64,000 nt of DNA from Sacculina carcini (GCA_916048095.2 OU696591.1:3276951-3340950); one strand, 5' to 3'. Shown: positions 32,872 through 44,825, counted from the stretch's first letter. Numbers and translations are program-made. Notes: generated from the letters alone by a model not told the origin.

Positions 32872-33777
32872 ATGACGGAACCCGAAAGTGCGCCACAGCA
32901 CGCGCAGTCACCGGATGCCAGCGAAGCCTCCGCCACTACAAAGCCAATGACGTCATTTCGATTGCCGCCATTTTGCGCCGATGAGCCGGAATTATGGCTC
33001 ACTCAGGTGCAATTTGCATTCGATGTGTCAGCAATCGACGACGATCGCAGCCGCCTCAAGCTGCTGGCCTCAAACCTTCCCATGCCAGTGGCAAAACAGG
33101 TGAAAGACGTCATAAATCGTCACACCGCCACCTTCACAGACCTCTGTGATGCTCTACGTTCACGTTTGGCCACCTCGCGTGCTTCTAAACTTGAGGCACT
33201 TTTGCGCCATCAACAATTGGGTGACCAACGGCCATCCCAACTTCTACGTAATATGCGTAATGAGGTCACAGCAGCAGGAGATCCGGGAGACACTGGATTG
33301 TTGCGCACTCTGTTTTTGCAACGTCTGCCCCAAACTGTGAGAGCCGCACTGTCACTTCTTCCTGAAAACAGTGAACTGGAGGTGCTGGCTACAGCAGCGG
33401 ATCGCTTTTCGGAGGCAACCAGCAATCATAACGCTCCTACTTGACCAGAAGTGACGGCAATCAGACAAGTAGAGCGTGCTGTTCCCGTTCCGGCAACAGA
33501 AACTGTGACGCCTACAGTATCAAGCGCTGACATAAACAACCTGATTGCAAAAGTGAGCGAACTCATAACTGAGATCCAGATGGACAGACGTCGCTCGGAC
33601 GAACGGCAATCCCGCTCGTCTCAACGTACTCGGTCGACATTCCGACGTGGACCCACTCAAACTGCAAATAACAGCACCGGCACTCGCATATGTCGTTTCC
33701 ATCGGCGATTTGGCTCTTCAGCGTACCGATGTGAATCACCTTGCGCCTGGACTGCAGCCGAGCCGGCGGAAAACTAA
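32872..33777 (+). pseudogene. gag: Element 4 Gag with one in-frame TGA
   Basis: The structural protein of the particle. ATG at 32,872 lies just after the primer site. Residues 1-190 include FRLPPFCADEPELWLTQVQF and LLRTLFLQRLPQTVRAALS, characteristic capsid-like segments. A TGA at 33,442-33,444 interrupts; the same frame then continues to TAA at 33,775-33,777. The C-terminal part has a basic stretch (RRRSDERQSRSSQRTRST) and the Cys-His box [18 protein letters not shown] near 33,688-33,741. Only the TGA separates it from a full ~301-aa Gag. The last codons GCG GAA AAC TAA hold the frameshift heptamer. Confidence 0.88.
33768..33774 (+). promoter_or_regulatory. Candidate -1 frameshift heptamer GGAAAAC at gag/pol junction (element 4)
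   Basis: Gag codons GCG GAA AAC TAA overlap Pol codons GGA AAA CTA. Identical in sequence and position to element 1 (16,107-16,113). Confidence 0.5.
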
Positions 33778-36700
33778 TGGGCCTGCGGCGCAGCGCACCA
33801 GTGCCGACGGGCGATCATCATATTCCGGTGCCTTTGTTTTATGTTCAGGACAGCGTTACACAGCGACGTTTTCTCATCGACACTGGCGCGCAAGTGAGTG
33901 TTATACCAGTTAAATCGCTTGATGGTGAAACGCCTCAAAAACAAACCTCAAAGTTGTTGGCGGCAAACGGTTCTCTGGTTGATGTCTACGGTACCCGAAA
34001 GGTGACAATTACATTTTCGCAAGGGCCGGCGATGCACTGGAATTTCATCGTGGCTGACACAACGCTCAGCATAATAGGCGCCGATCTGCTCGCGCACTAC
34101 CGTTTAATAGTGGATGTGCACAAACGAGAACTACGAGATGTGACCGACCGCGTCTGTGTCAGGGGTACCGCGAGCACCGTCACCTCATCAAAACTGCAAT
34201 GTCTGGTTGAAGAACCACAAGCTTTCCAAACACTGCTAGCCGACTTTCCGGGAGTGGTCCGACCACCAGACCAACCATTTCCTCTGCGTCACACAGTGAC
34301 ACATCACATACAAACGTACGGTCCGCCGAAATTCGCAAAACCTCGCCGTTTGCCTCCGGATCGATTGGTACTCGCGAAACAGTGCTTTGACGAAATGCAA
34401 ACTATCGGTGTCATGAGGCCGTCAAGCAGTAAATGGGCCGCGCCACTTCACATGGTGCGCAAGAAGGAGCAAGGAAAGTGGCGCCCATGCGGCGATTACC
34501 GCGCGCTTAATGCTTGTACTGTGTCAGACAAATACCCGATCCCACACATTCAGGATTTCGTCAACAGCCTTGCGGGTTGCTCCGTCTTTACGACGCTGGA
34601 TTTGGTACGGGCGTATAATCAAATACCTGTTGAATCGTGTGACGTACATAAAACGGCTATAACGACGCCTTTCGGACTGTACGAGGCTGTGCGTATGCCG
34701 TTCGGTCTGAAAAACGCCGCACAGACCATGCAACGATTTATCGATCAAGTATTGCGTGGCGTACCTAACGTCTATGCATATACCGACGATATTTTGATTA
34801 CCAGCCCGACACGCACAGATCACGACAAACACGTGCGAACTGTGCTCGAGCGCTTGCAAAAATACGGAGTCGTGATCAACCACCGCAAATGTGTGTACAG
34901 CAAACCTTGTGTCTCTTTCCTGGGTCATCACCTGACACCAAATGGTATTTCTCCACTGCCAGATAAAGTTGACGCTATTGCATCGTTTCCTAGACCAGAG
35001 ACACAGTCACAACTTCGCCGTTTTCTGGGCATGACGGCTTTCTACAATCGTTTTATGCCCGCTGCTGCAAAACACTTGCAGTCGCTCAACAAGCTGCTCG
35101 TGCCTTCTGGTAAGCGCTATCGTCGACCCGTTCAATGGTGTGACAACGCTGAGCAAGCATTCGGAGCTATCAAAGCGAAACTTGCCGATGCTGTCATGTT
35201 GGCGCATCCTGTCAGAAACGCGCCAATAAGTCTTCAAGTTGACGCATCCGACACAGCTGTTGGGGCCGTTCTTCAACAGTTCGTTGACGAAAACTGGCAG
35301 CCGCTGGCATTCTTTTCGAGAGCGCTACGGCCAACAGAGTGCCGTTATAGCACTTTTGGACGTGAACTTTTGGCGGTCTATCTAGCCATACGGAGGTTCA
35401 GATATGCAGTTGAAGGCCGATCGCTCATTGTCTTCACAGATCACCGTCCTCTCGTGACTGCTGTGAATTCCCAATCCGACAGATATTCGCCTCGAGAGAT
35501 TCGGCATTTAGAATTCATCGCTCAATTTACAACAGATGTTCGACATGTGGCAGGATCAGACAATGTTGTTGCGGACGCCTTGTCACGCACAATCAACATC
35601 CTTCAATATCCTCAACCGCCACTGCATGATTTTGACGCCCTGGCAGCCGCTCAGCACACTGACGACGACTTGCAGCAGCTGGAAGTAAACGACACTTCTC
35701 TCAAGTTACGCAAAATCAAGCTCGCAAGCGGTGCTTCATTATTGTGCGATGAATCCACTGGTTATCCTCGTCCAGTTATACCAGCAAATCTGCGTCGACA
35801 CTATTTCGCCCTGTGGCACAAAATGTCTCACCCAGGCGTTAGAGCGACTCAAAAGCTCATCACCTCTCGATGTGTGTGGCCGAATATAAAGCGCGACATC
35901 CAACAGTGGACACGAATGTGCATACCATGCCAGCGTGCCAAAGTACAGAGGCACACTCGCGCGCCCACAGGTACCTGCGATTTACCAAGTGAGCGATTTC
36001 GACACGTACACGCAGACATCGTTGGCCCTTTGCCCCCTTCAAACGACATGTCTTACATTCTTACATGTGTGTGCCGTTACACACGATGGGCGGAAGCAAT
36101 TCCAATTCCCGACATCAGAGCAGAAACTGTGTGCCGTGCCTTTCTGTCCGGTTGTCTCGCGCGCTTCGGAGTCCCTGAAATCGTTACGACAGACAGAGGA
36201 TCCCAGTTCACCGGCGCAAGATGAAGACAACTGTGTATAACCATGGGTTTCAAACACAAGACGACGACCAGCTATCATCCTGCAAGTAATGGTCTCGTGG
36301 AGCGTCTACACCGCCAGCTAAAGGCCTCACTACGTGCACACGCTTCAAGCAGCTGGACCGAAACACTTCTAATTGTGGTCCTGGGCATACGCACAGCCGT
36401 CAAAGAAGACCTTAATGTGACTCCAGCAGATCTGGTATACGGTACACCGTTGCGTATACCTGGTGAAATGGTAGTGAGTGGCACTAAAAATAAAGGACAA
36501 TATGCATCACCGTCGTCATACGCTGACGCCCTTAGGCGGTCTATGGCTACTGTGCGACCGATTCCACCTCGTCGTCCATCTGTACGTTCCCACGTGCCTT
36601 CTGCTCTCGATTCGTGTACACACGTCTTCGTTCGACACGATGCTCATCGGGCGCCCCTTGACTGTCCATACGACGGCCCGTTCAGAGTGATTAACCGCAC

Positions 36701-37121
36701 CAATAAGACTATAACGATCCAACGCCCATCTGGTAATGATACGGTATCAATTGACCGTGTAAAACCAGCTGTCATTGAAAAAAGCACCAACTTGCAAAAA
36801 CAGGTGAAGACGAGCGGCTCATGCAACACAACATATCCGTGTCGGGGTCCTGAACTCATTCTCCGTCAAGCCAAGACTGCACATTCTACCTCAACAACAT
36901 CGGCATCATCGGTGTCGACATCTAGAGCCACAGCGGGCTCTCCGCAACGACAATGGCGGGATACGGCAGCAAGTGCTCGAGCTTCACGGCAACACCCCTA
37001 CGCTCAATCAACTACCTCAGCAGGTGAGCCGACTAGCCATCCCACGTCAATTCTCCGAACACGCTCCGGGCGAATCGTCAAGCCCGCAAGTCGCTATCGA
37101 GTCTCCATCTTAGTCAACTCT

Positions 37122-37134
37122 GACGGGGGGGTAG
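37122..37134 (+). other. Element 4 polypurine tract
   Basis: GACGGGGGGGTAG directly before the TG of the right LTR. Confidence 0.8.
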
Positions 37135-37655
37135 TGTAGCGGCCCGCTGTCACCCGTAAGTCAACCCGAAGGTCTATAATTGTTTTGAATATGTACCGCT
37201 AGGTGGCGCACAGGCTATGCGAGGTATGATGTGGAACAATGTTTTCTTTGTCAATGTTCAATGTCAATGTTAATAATAATTATTGCTTTGTTAAATGTTT
37301 ATATACCGCACAATTGTACATTGTAAATAAGATTGTGATGTGCCAATCAGTTAAATAGGAATACGAAAAAGCCCCGGATGTTCTGTGAGCTGTTTGAATA
37401 GTGACTGGACAACGGTCGTGAAGTGCGTATCGAGTTGTGTGTGTGTGCGAATACAGTGGTGCGTTGTGAGTTGGTGGCATTTCTGATGCGTATTTCATCT
37501 TGATGTGAATTATCTCACCGAGTCTCTGAGCAAATATGCGTTCATAATATCAATGCAGCAATAGAGGCGGGCGTATAAGAGGCGAGCTTAGGCCACATCG
37601 GGCAGCGTGTCGGAGAAAACGATCTTATAAGGATTAATATACAGCAAATCCAACA
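37135..37655 (+). repeat. Element 4 right LTR (3' LTR)
   Basis: 521 bp; shorter than the left LTR by 8 bp in the GTGTGTGCGAAT region near 37,445. Confidence 0.94.
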
Positions 37656-37659
37656 TCTG
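37656..37659. other. Target-site duplication TCTG, right copy (element 4)
   Basis: Equals 32,317-32,320. Confidence 0.85.
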
Positions 37660-38005
37660 TATACAGACGTGATGTCGACGGCAGCAGACCTAAACACGGG
37701 GTTTGTATTTACGTTAAATCTAAATTGAGACACAAATTGTTCAATACGCCCTCTCCGAACACTATTGGCGTCCATCTCCTTGATCTCGATTTGTATGTAA
37801 TTGTAATTTATCGCCCACCGTCTTATTCGGCACAGGAGAATGAGCATTTGTTAAAATTTTTGTATCAAAACTGCTCGGACATTGAGGTGGTTGTTATGGG
37901 TGATTTTAACTTACCATCTATTTCCTGGGATTCCTCTCGTTCTAGCCAGCCCCGCCCCCCCCACAGATGCAGTAGAAGAGTTCAACACTTTGTCAAATTT
38001 GTTTA

Positions 38006-38505
38006 NNNNNNNNNNNNNNNNNNNNNNNNNNNNNNNNNNNNNNNNNNNNNNNNNNNNNNNNNNNNNNNNNNNNNNNNNNNNNNNNNNNNNNNNNNNNNNN
38101 NNNNNNNNNNNNNNNNNNNNNNNNNNNNNNNNNNNNNNNNNNNNNNNNNNNNNNNNNNNNNNNNNNNNNNNNNNNNNNNNNNNNNNNNNNNNNNNNNNNN
38201 NNNNNNNNNNNNNNNNNNNNNNNNNNNNNNNNNNNNNNNNNNNNNNNNNNNNNNNNNNNNNNNNNNNNNNNNNNNNNNNNNNNNNNNNNNNNNNNNNNNN
38301 NNNNNNNNNNNNNNNNNNNNNNNNNNNNNNNNNNNNNNNNNNNNNNNNNNNNNNNNNNNNNNNNNNNNNNNNNNNNNNNNNNNNNNNNNNNNNNNNNNNN
38401 NNNNNNNNNNNNNNNNNNNNNNNNNNNNNNNNNNNNNNNNNNNNNNNNNNNNNNNNNNNNNNNNNNNNNNNNNNNNNNNNNNNNNNNNNNNNNNNNNNNN
38501 NNNNN
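38006..38505. other. Assembly gap (500 N)
   Basis: Exactly 500 unknown bases, a common placeholder length. The LINE on the left and the satellite on the right may not be true neighbours at this distance. Confidence 0.99.
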
Positions 38506-41500
38506 AACGAAAATGACCGATTTCGGTAAATTTTGACGTTTTCAGGATGTCAGTGACATACGTGTGCACAAGTATCGAAAATGACCGATTTAGGACAATT
38601 TTGTCGTTTTTGCGATGTCAGTGACATACGTGTGCACAAGTATCTAAAATGACCGAATTCGGACAATTTTGACGTGTTTGCGATGTCAGTGACATACGTG
38701 TGCACAAATATCCAAAATGACCGATTTATGTCAATTTTGACGTTCTTGCGATGTCAGTGACATACGTGTGCACAAGTAACGAAAATGACCGATTTCAGTC
38801 AGTTTTGACGTTTTTTGCGATGTCAGTGACATACGTGTGCACAAGTATCGAAAATGACGGAATTCGGTCAATTTGAACGATTTTGCGATGTCAGTGACAT
38901 ACGTGTGCACAAGTATCGAAAATGACCGATTTCGGACAATTTTGACGTTTTTGCGATGTCAGTAGAACTCGTGTGCACAAGTATCGAAAATGACAGATTT
39001 CGGTCAATTTTTTTACGTTTTTGCGATGTCAGTGACATACGTGTGCACAAGTATCGAAAATGACCGATTTCGGTCAATTTTGACGTTTTTACGATATCAG
39101 TGACATACGTGTGCACAAGTATAGAAAATGACGGATTGCGGTAAGTTTTTACGTTTTCGTGATGTCAGTGACATACGTGTGCACAAGTATCTAAAATGAC
39201 CGATTTCGGTCAATTTTGACGTTTTTGCGATGTCAGTGACATACGTGTGCACAAGTATCGAAAATGAACGATTTCGGTCAATTTCGACGTTTTTGCGATT
39301 TCAGTGGAACTCGTGTGCACAAGTATCGAAAATGACCGATTTCGGTACATTTTCACGTTTTCGTGATGTCAGTAACATAAGTGTGCACAAGTATCGAAAA
39401 TGACCGATTTCGGTCAATTTTGACGTTTTTGCGATGTCAGTGACATACGTGTGCTCAAGTATCGAAAATGACCGATTTCGGTCAATTTCGACGTTTTTGC
39501 GATGTCAGTGACATACGTGTGCACAAGTATCGAAAATGACAGATTTCGGTCAATTTTGACGTTTTTGCGATGTCAGTGACATACGTATGCACAAGTAACG
39601 AAAATGACCGATTTCAGTCAGTTTTGACGTTTTTGCGATGTCAGTGACATACGTGTGCTCAAGTATCGAAAATGACGGAGTTCGGTCAATTTTAACGTTT
39701 TTGCGATGTCAGTGACATACGTGTGCACAAGTAACGAAAATGACCGATTTCGGTTAATTTTGACGTTTTCAGGATGTCAGTGACATACGTGTGCACAAGT
39801 ATCGAAAATGACCGATTTAGGACAATTTTGTCGTTTTTGCGATGTCAGTGACATACGTGTGCAGAAGTATCTAAAATGACCGAATTCGGTCAATTTTGAC
39901 GTGTTTGCGATGTCAGTGACATATGTGTGCACAAATATCCAAAATGACCGATTTATGTCAATTTTGACGTTCTTGCGATGTCAGTGACATACGTGTGCAC
40001 AAGTAACGAGAATGACCGATTTCAGTCAGTTTTGACGTGTTTGCGATGTCAGTGACATACGTGTTCACAAGTATCGAAAATGACGGAGTTCGGTCAATTT
40101 TAACGTTTTTGCGATGTCAGTGACAGACGTGTGCACAAGTAACGAAAATGACCGATTTCGGTTAATTTTGACGTTTTCAGGATGTCAGTGACATACGTGT
40201 GCACAAGTATCGAAAATGACCGATTTAGGACAATTTTGTCGTTTTTGCGATGTCAGTGACATACGTGTGCAGAAGTATCTAAAATGACCGAATTCGGTCA
40301 ATTTTGACGTGTTTGCGATGTCAGTGACATATGTGTGCACAAATATCCAAAATGACCGATTTATGTCAATTTTGACGTTCTTGCGATGTCAGTGACATAC
40401 GTGTGCACAAGTATCGAAAATGACCGATTTCGGACAATTTTGACGTTTTTGCGATGTCAGTAGAACTCGTGTGCACAAGTATTGAAAATGACAAATTTCG
40501 GTCAATTTTTTTCAGTTTTTGCGATGTCAGTGACATACGTGTGCACAAGTATCGAGAATGACCGATTTCGGTCAATTTTGACGTTTTTACGATATCAATG
40601 ACATACGTGTGCACAAGTATAGAAAATGACCGATTGCGGTACGTTTTAACGTTTTCGTGATGTCAGTGACATACGTGTGCACAAGTATCGAAAATGACCG
40701 ATTTCGGTCAATTTTGACGTTTTTGCGATGTCAGTGACATACGTGTGCACAAGTATCGAAAATGAACGATTTCGGTCAATTTCGACGTTTTTGCGATTTC
40801 AGTGGAACTCGTGTGCACAAGTATCGAAAATGACCGATTTCGGTACATTTTCACGTTTTCGTGATGTCAGTAACATAAGTGTGCACAAGTATCGAAAATG
40901 ACCGATTTCGGTCAATTTTGACGTTTTTGCGATGTCAGTGGAACTCGTGTGCACAAGTATAGAAAATGACCGATTGCGGTACGTTTTAACGTTTTCGTGA
41001 TGTCAGTGACATACGTGTGCACAAGTATCGAAAATGACCGATTTAGGACAATTTTGTCGTTTTTGCGATGTCAGTGACATAGGTGTGCACAAGTATCTAA
41101 AATGAACGATTTCGGTCAATTTCGACGTTTTTGCGATGTCAGTGGAACTCGTGTGCACAAGTATCGAAAGTGACCGATTTCGGTCAATTTTTTACGGTTT
41201 TGCGATGTCAGTGACATACGTGTGCACAAGTATCGAAAATGACCGATTTCGGTCAATTTTGACGTTTTTGCGATGTCAGTGACATACGTGTGCTCAAGTA
41301 ACGAAAATGACCGATTTCAGTCAGTTTTGACGTTTTTGCGATGTCAGTGACATACGTGTGCTCCAGTATCGAAAATGACGGAGTTCGGTCAATTTTAACG
41401 TTTTTGCGATGTCAGTGACATACGTGTGCACAAGTAACGAAAATGACCGATTTCGGTAAATTTTGACGTTTTCAGGATGTCAGTGACATACGTGTGCACA

Positions 41501-41857
41501 AGTATCGAAAATGACCGATTTAGGACAATTTTGTCGTTTTTGTGATGTCAGTGACATACGTGTGCAGAAGTATCTAAAATGACCGAATTCGGTCAATTTT
41601 GACGTGTTTGCGATGTCAGTGACATATGTGTGCACAAATATCCAAAATGACCGATTTATGTCAATTTTGACGTTCTTGCGATGTCAGTGACATACGTGTG
41701 CACAAGTAACGAGAATGACCGATTTCAGTCAGTTTTGACGTGTTTGCGATGTCAGTGACATACGTGTGCACAAGTATCGAAAATGACCAATTTCGGTAAA
41801 TTTTGACGTTTTTGCGATGTCAGTGACATAAGTGTGCACAAGTATCGAAAATGACCG
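38506..41857 (+). repeat. 68-bp satellite array, right block (~49 monomers)
   Basis: The same monomer and orientation as the left block, but more diverged and almost all with the beta box (GTGACATACG); a rarer box GTGGAACTCG or GTAGAACTCG also occurs. Local higher-order structure is visible: the GACGGAG variant recurs at 39,674 and 40,082 (408 bp, 6 monomers), and the GTAGAACTCG monomers at 38,960 and 40,458 are about 22 monomers apart. The block ends in mid-monomer at GACCGA, where the macrosatellite head begins. Confidence 0.96.
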
Positions 41858-44797
41858 ACGTCAGCAGTGCTGACTCAGCACTGCAATCCATCACAATGTA
41901 AAAGTACATGCAGCTGCATGCACTATTATCATACAACGTCATCAACTGTGCAGTTTATTGACAACATTCCCCGACAGCCTGGCGCCATCTCAAGGTCACC
42001 TTGGCTGATGCAATGCACACACCATGATACCGCGCTGACGTCTGCGCATGCGCAGTACATCAAACACATTCCCCGCCAGTCTGGCGCCATCTCAAGGTAA
42101 CCTTGGATGGTGCACAATCACGCACCGCGTTCGTGATACCGCGCTGACGTCTGCGCATGCGCAGTTTGAACAAATCATTGTTATAGACATCTTTTACCAT
42201 CCACCGTCTATTCACCCGTTTAAACACACTTGATAAATATTTTTCAAATTAATTTCATTATATTTTTAAATCAACTTGTTTTAACACAACTAATTATCAT
42301 AACCTAATATAATAAACATTAATATACGAAATACGTGCGCCACAATTGTATCATGTGCGCCACAAGTGTCTCACAATTCTATGAATTAATTTAATTCTCA
42401 AACTAATTTAAAAAACATTAATATACCCAATACGCGCGCCACAATTGTATCATGTGCATTTGTCTCACAACTCTAAATTAATTTAGCTAGCATAATCAAA
42501 TATAATAAACATTAATATATTAATACGTGCGCCACAATTGTATCATGTGCGCCACAAGTGTCTCACAATTCTATGAATTAATTTAATTCTCAAACTAATT
42601 TAAAAACATTAATATACCTAATACGCGCGCCACAATTGTATCATGTGCGTCACAAGTGTCTCACAATTCTCTAAATTTATTTAATTAGCATAACATAATA
42701 TAATAAACATTAATATACCCAATACGCGCGCCACAATTGTATCATGTGCATTTGTCTCACAACTCTAAATTAATTTAGTTAGCATAACCAAATATAATAA
42801 ACATTAATATATCTAATACGTGCGCCACAATTGTATCATGTGCGCCACAAGTATCTCACAATTCTATATATTAATTGTACACTCGTGCTTGCGCACTATA
42901 TATACCACATATAAACCATCTCTCTTGAACATCTACAATGGCCGAACCGCGTAAGAATCTGCTCGAACCCCGAGGACCTCGGTTCGAATCCCAGCCAGGT
43001 AATAACTTTCTTCACTCAACACTAAACTCTACACACAAATAATCGAAATAAATTGGATGAATTAAATAAAATAAATAAAATAAATAAAATAAATATAATA
43101 AATAAAATAAATAAAATAAATAAAATAAATAAAATAAATAAAATAAATAAAATAAATAAAGTAAATAAAATAAATAAAATAAATAAAATAAAGAAAATAA
43201 AGAAAATAAAGAAAATAAAGAAAATAAAGAAAATAAAGAAAATAAAGAAAATAAAGAAAATAAAGAAAATAAAGAAAATAAAGAAAATAAAGAAAATAAA
43301 GAAAATAAAGAAAATAAAGAAAATAAAGAAAATAAAGAAAATAAAGAAAATAAAGAAAATAAAGAAAATAAAGAAAATAAAGAAAATAAAGAAAATAAAG
43401 AAAATAAAGAAAATAAAGAAAATAAAGAAAATAAAGAAAATAAAGAAAATAAAGAAAATAAAGAAAATAAAGAAAATAAAGAAAATAAAGAAAATAAAGA
43501 AAATAAAGAAAATAAAGAAAATAAAGAAAATAAAGAAAATAAAGAAAATAAAGAAAATAAAGAAAATAAAGAAAATAAAGAAAATAAAGAAAATAAAGAA
43601 AATAAAGAAAATAAAGAAAATAAAGAAAATAAAGAAAATAAAGAAAATAAAGAAAATAAAGAAAATAAAGAAAATAAAGAAAATAAAGAAAATAAAGAAA
43701 ATAAAGAAAATAAAGAAAATAAAGAAAATAAAGAAAATAAAGAAAATAAAGAAAATAAAGAAAATAAAGAAAATAAAGAAAATAAAGAAAATAAAGAAAA
43801 TAAAGAAAATAAAGAAAATAAAGAAAATAAAGAAAATAAAGAAAATAAAGAAAATAAAGAAAATAAAGAAAATAAAGAAAATAAAGAAAATAAAGAAAAT
43901 AAAGAAAATAAAGAAAATAAAGAAAATAAAGAAAATAAAGAAAATAAAGAAAATAAAGAAAATAAAGAAAATAAAGAAAATAAAGAAAATAAAAAAAATA
44001 AAGAAAATAAAGAAAATAAAGAAAATAAAGAAAATAAAGAAAATAAAGAAAATAAAGAAAATAAAGAAAATAAAGAAAATAAAGAAAATAAAGAAAATAA
44101 AGAAAATAAAGAAAATAAAGAAAATAAAGAAAATAAAGAAAATAAAGAAAATAAAGAAAATAAAGAAAATAAAGAAAATAAAGAAAATAAAGAAAATAAA
44201 GAAAATAAAGAAAATAAAGAAAATAAAGAAAATAAAGAAAATAAAGAAAATAAAGAAAATAAAGAAAATAAAGAAAATAAAGAAAATAAAGAAAATAAAG
44301 AAAATAAAGAAAATAAAGAAAATAAAGAAAATAAAGAAAATAAAGAAAATAAAGAAAATAAAGAAAATAAAGAAAATCAAGAAAATCAAGAAAATCAAGA
44401 AAATCAAGAAAATCAAGAAAATCAAGAAAATCAAGAAAATCAAGAAAATCAAGAAAATCAAGAAAATCAAGAAAATCAAGAAAATCAAGAAAATCAAGAA
44501 AATCAAGAAAATCAAGAAAATCAAGAAAATCAAGAAAATCAAGAAAATCAAGAAAATCAAGAAAATCAAGAAAATCAAGAAAATAAAGAAAATAAAGAAA
44601 ATAAAGAAAATAAAGAAAATAAAGAAAATAAAGAAAATAAAGAAAATAAAGAAAATAAAGAAAATAAAGAAAATAAAGAAAATAAAGAAAATAAAGAAAA
44701 TAAAGAAAATAAAGAAAATAAAGAAAATAAAGAAAATAAAGAAAATAAAGAAAATAAAGAAAATAAAGAAAATAAAGAAAATAAAGAAAATATAACG
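41858..44797 (+). repeat. Macrosatellite unit 1
   Basis: The first unit, fused to the 68-bp satellite. The first palindrome is half lost (CGACGTCAGCA); the second (41,868-41,880) is intact. It has six AT-rich subrepeats, the most of any unit. The minisatellite (43,064-44,792) is the longest, about 1.73 kb, with a uniquely large AAAGAAAAT block and a 23-copy AAATCAAGA block at 44,378-44,580. Confidence 0.93.
42938..43000 (+). tRNA. tRNA-like sequence 1 (class II Leu/Ser-like, probably a pseudogene)
   Basis: The 5' part TGGCCGAACCGCGTAAG resembles the D-arm of class II tRNAs (Leu/Ser); the 3' part has a perfect B box GGTTCGAATCC. The region between is too short for complete anticodon and variable arms, and the acceptor stem pairs poorly (only TGGC with GCCA), so a working tRNA is unlikely. 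This copy has AAGAATCTG where all others have AAGACTCTG. Confidence 0.55.
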
Positions 44798-44825
44798 TGC
44801 TGACGTCAGCAGTGCTGACTCAGCA
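44798..44825. promoter_or_regulatory. Tandem perfect palindromes equal to C-MARE and T-MARE consensus (unit 2, representative)
   Basis: TGCTGACGTCAGCA (44,798-44,811) and TGCTGACTCAGCA (44,813-44,825), one base apart. These are the two textbook Maf recognition elements; their cores are the CREB/ATF (TGACGTCA) and AP-1 (TGACTCA) sites. The pair starts all heads except the first, including both truncated heads. Binding in this organism is not shown. Confidence 0.75.

Larger units (their letters stand above)
33741..37139 (+). pseudogene. pol: Element 4 Pol (protease-RT-RNase H-integrase) with one in-frame TGA
   Basis: Pol lies in the -1 frame, overlaps the end of Gag and is open apart from TGA at 36,222-36,224. 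In order: protease with an intact [15 protein letters not shown] with [17 protein letters not shown] and the catalytic YTDD (about 34,778-34,789); RNase H with [14 protein letters not shown] and [10 protein letters not shown]; integrase HHCC ending CIPCQ. The DDE residues follow in [18 protein letters not shown] and NGLVERLHR. The TGA falls between the second Asp and the Glu, at a place where Trp would fit. The 3' part (36,243-37,139) ends RTRSGRIVKPASRYRVS, like the C-terminus of element 1. Translation probably starts by frameshifting near 33,768, not at an ATG of its own. Confidence 0.92.
32321..37655 (+). mobile_element. CsRn1-like Ty3/gypsy LTR retrotransposon, complete (element 4)
   Basis: A 5,335-bp element with LTRs of 529 and 521 bp (TG...CA), primer site and purine tract in place, and a TCTG target duplication at 32,317-32,320 and 37,656-37,659. 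Gag and Pol are full length apart from one TGA in each. The LTRs differ by about two substitutions and one 8-bp indel, making it the youngest-looking insertion here. The Gag box [18 protein letters not shown] (C-x2-H...C-x3-C), the tRNA-Trp-like primer site and the 4-bp duplication together fit the CsRn1 clade. Confidence 0.95.
32166..38005 (+). pseudogene. LINE endonuclease domain, split by element 4 and cut off by the gap
   Basis: The 5' part (32,166-32,320) reads NKIHYISDFIYSQNVSVLGV then SETWLLPP, the N-terminal motif of the AP-like endonuclease of non-LTR retrotransposons. After the inserted LTR element (32,321-37,655) it resumes in frame with VYRRDVDGSRPKHGVCIYVK, VIVIYRPPS and VVVMGDFNLPSISW; the last contains the catalytic GDFN. 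A run of eight or nine C near 37,960 breaks the frame. This may be a true frameshift or a sequencing error, because the next frame resumes the expected DAVEEFNTLSNLF. RT would lie beyond, in the N gap or absent. Confidence 0.8.

Noticed and set aside
1-41857. Hammerhead ribozyme in the satellite
   Set aside because: No CTGATGA core with a matching GAAA and cleavage GTC in the right order was found in the monomer.
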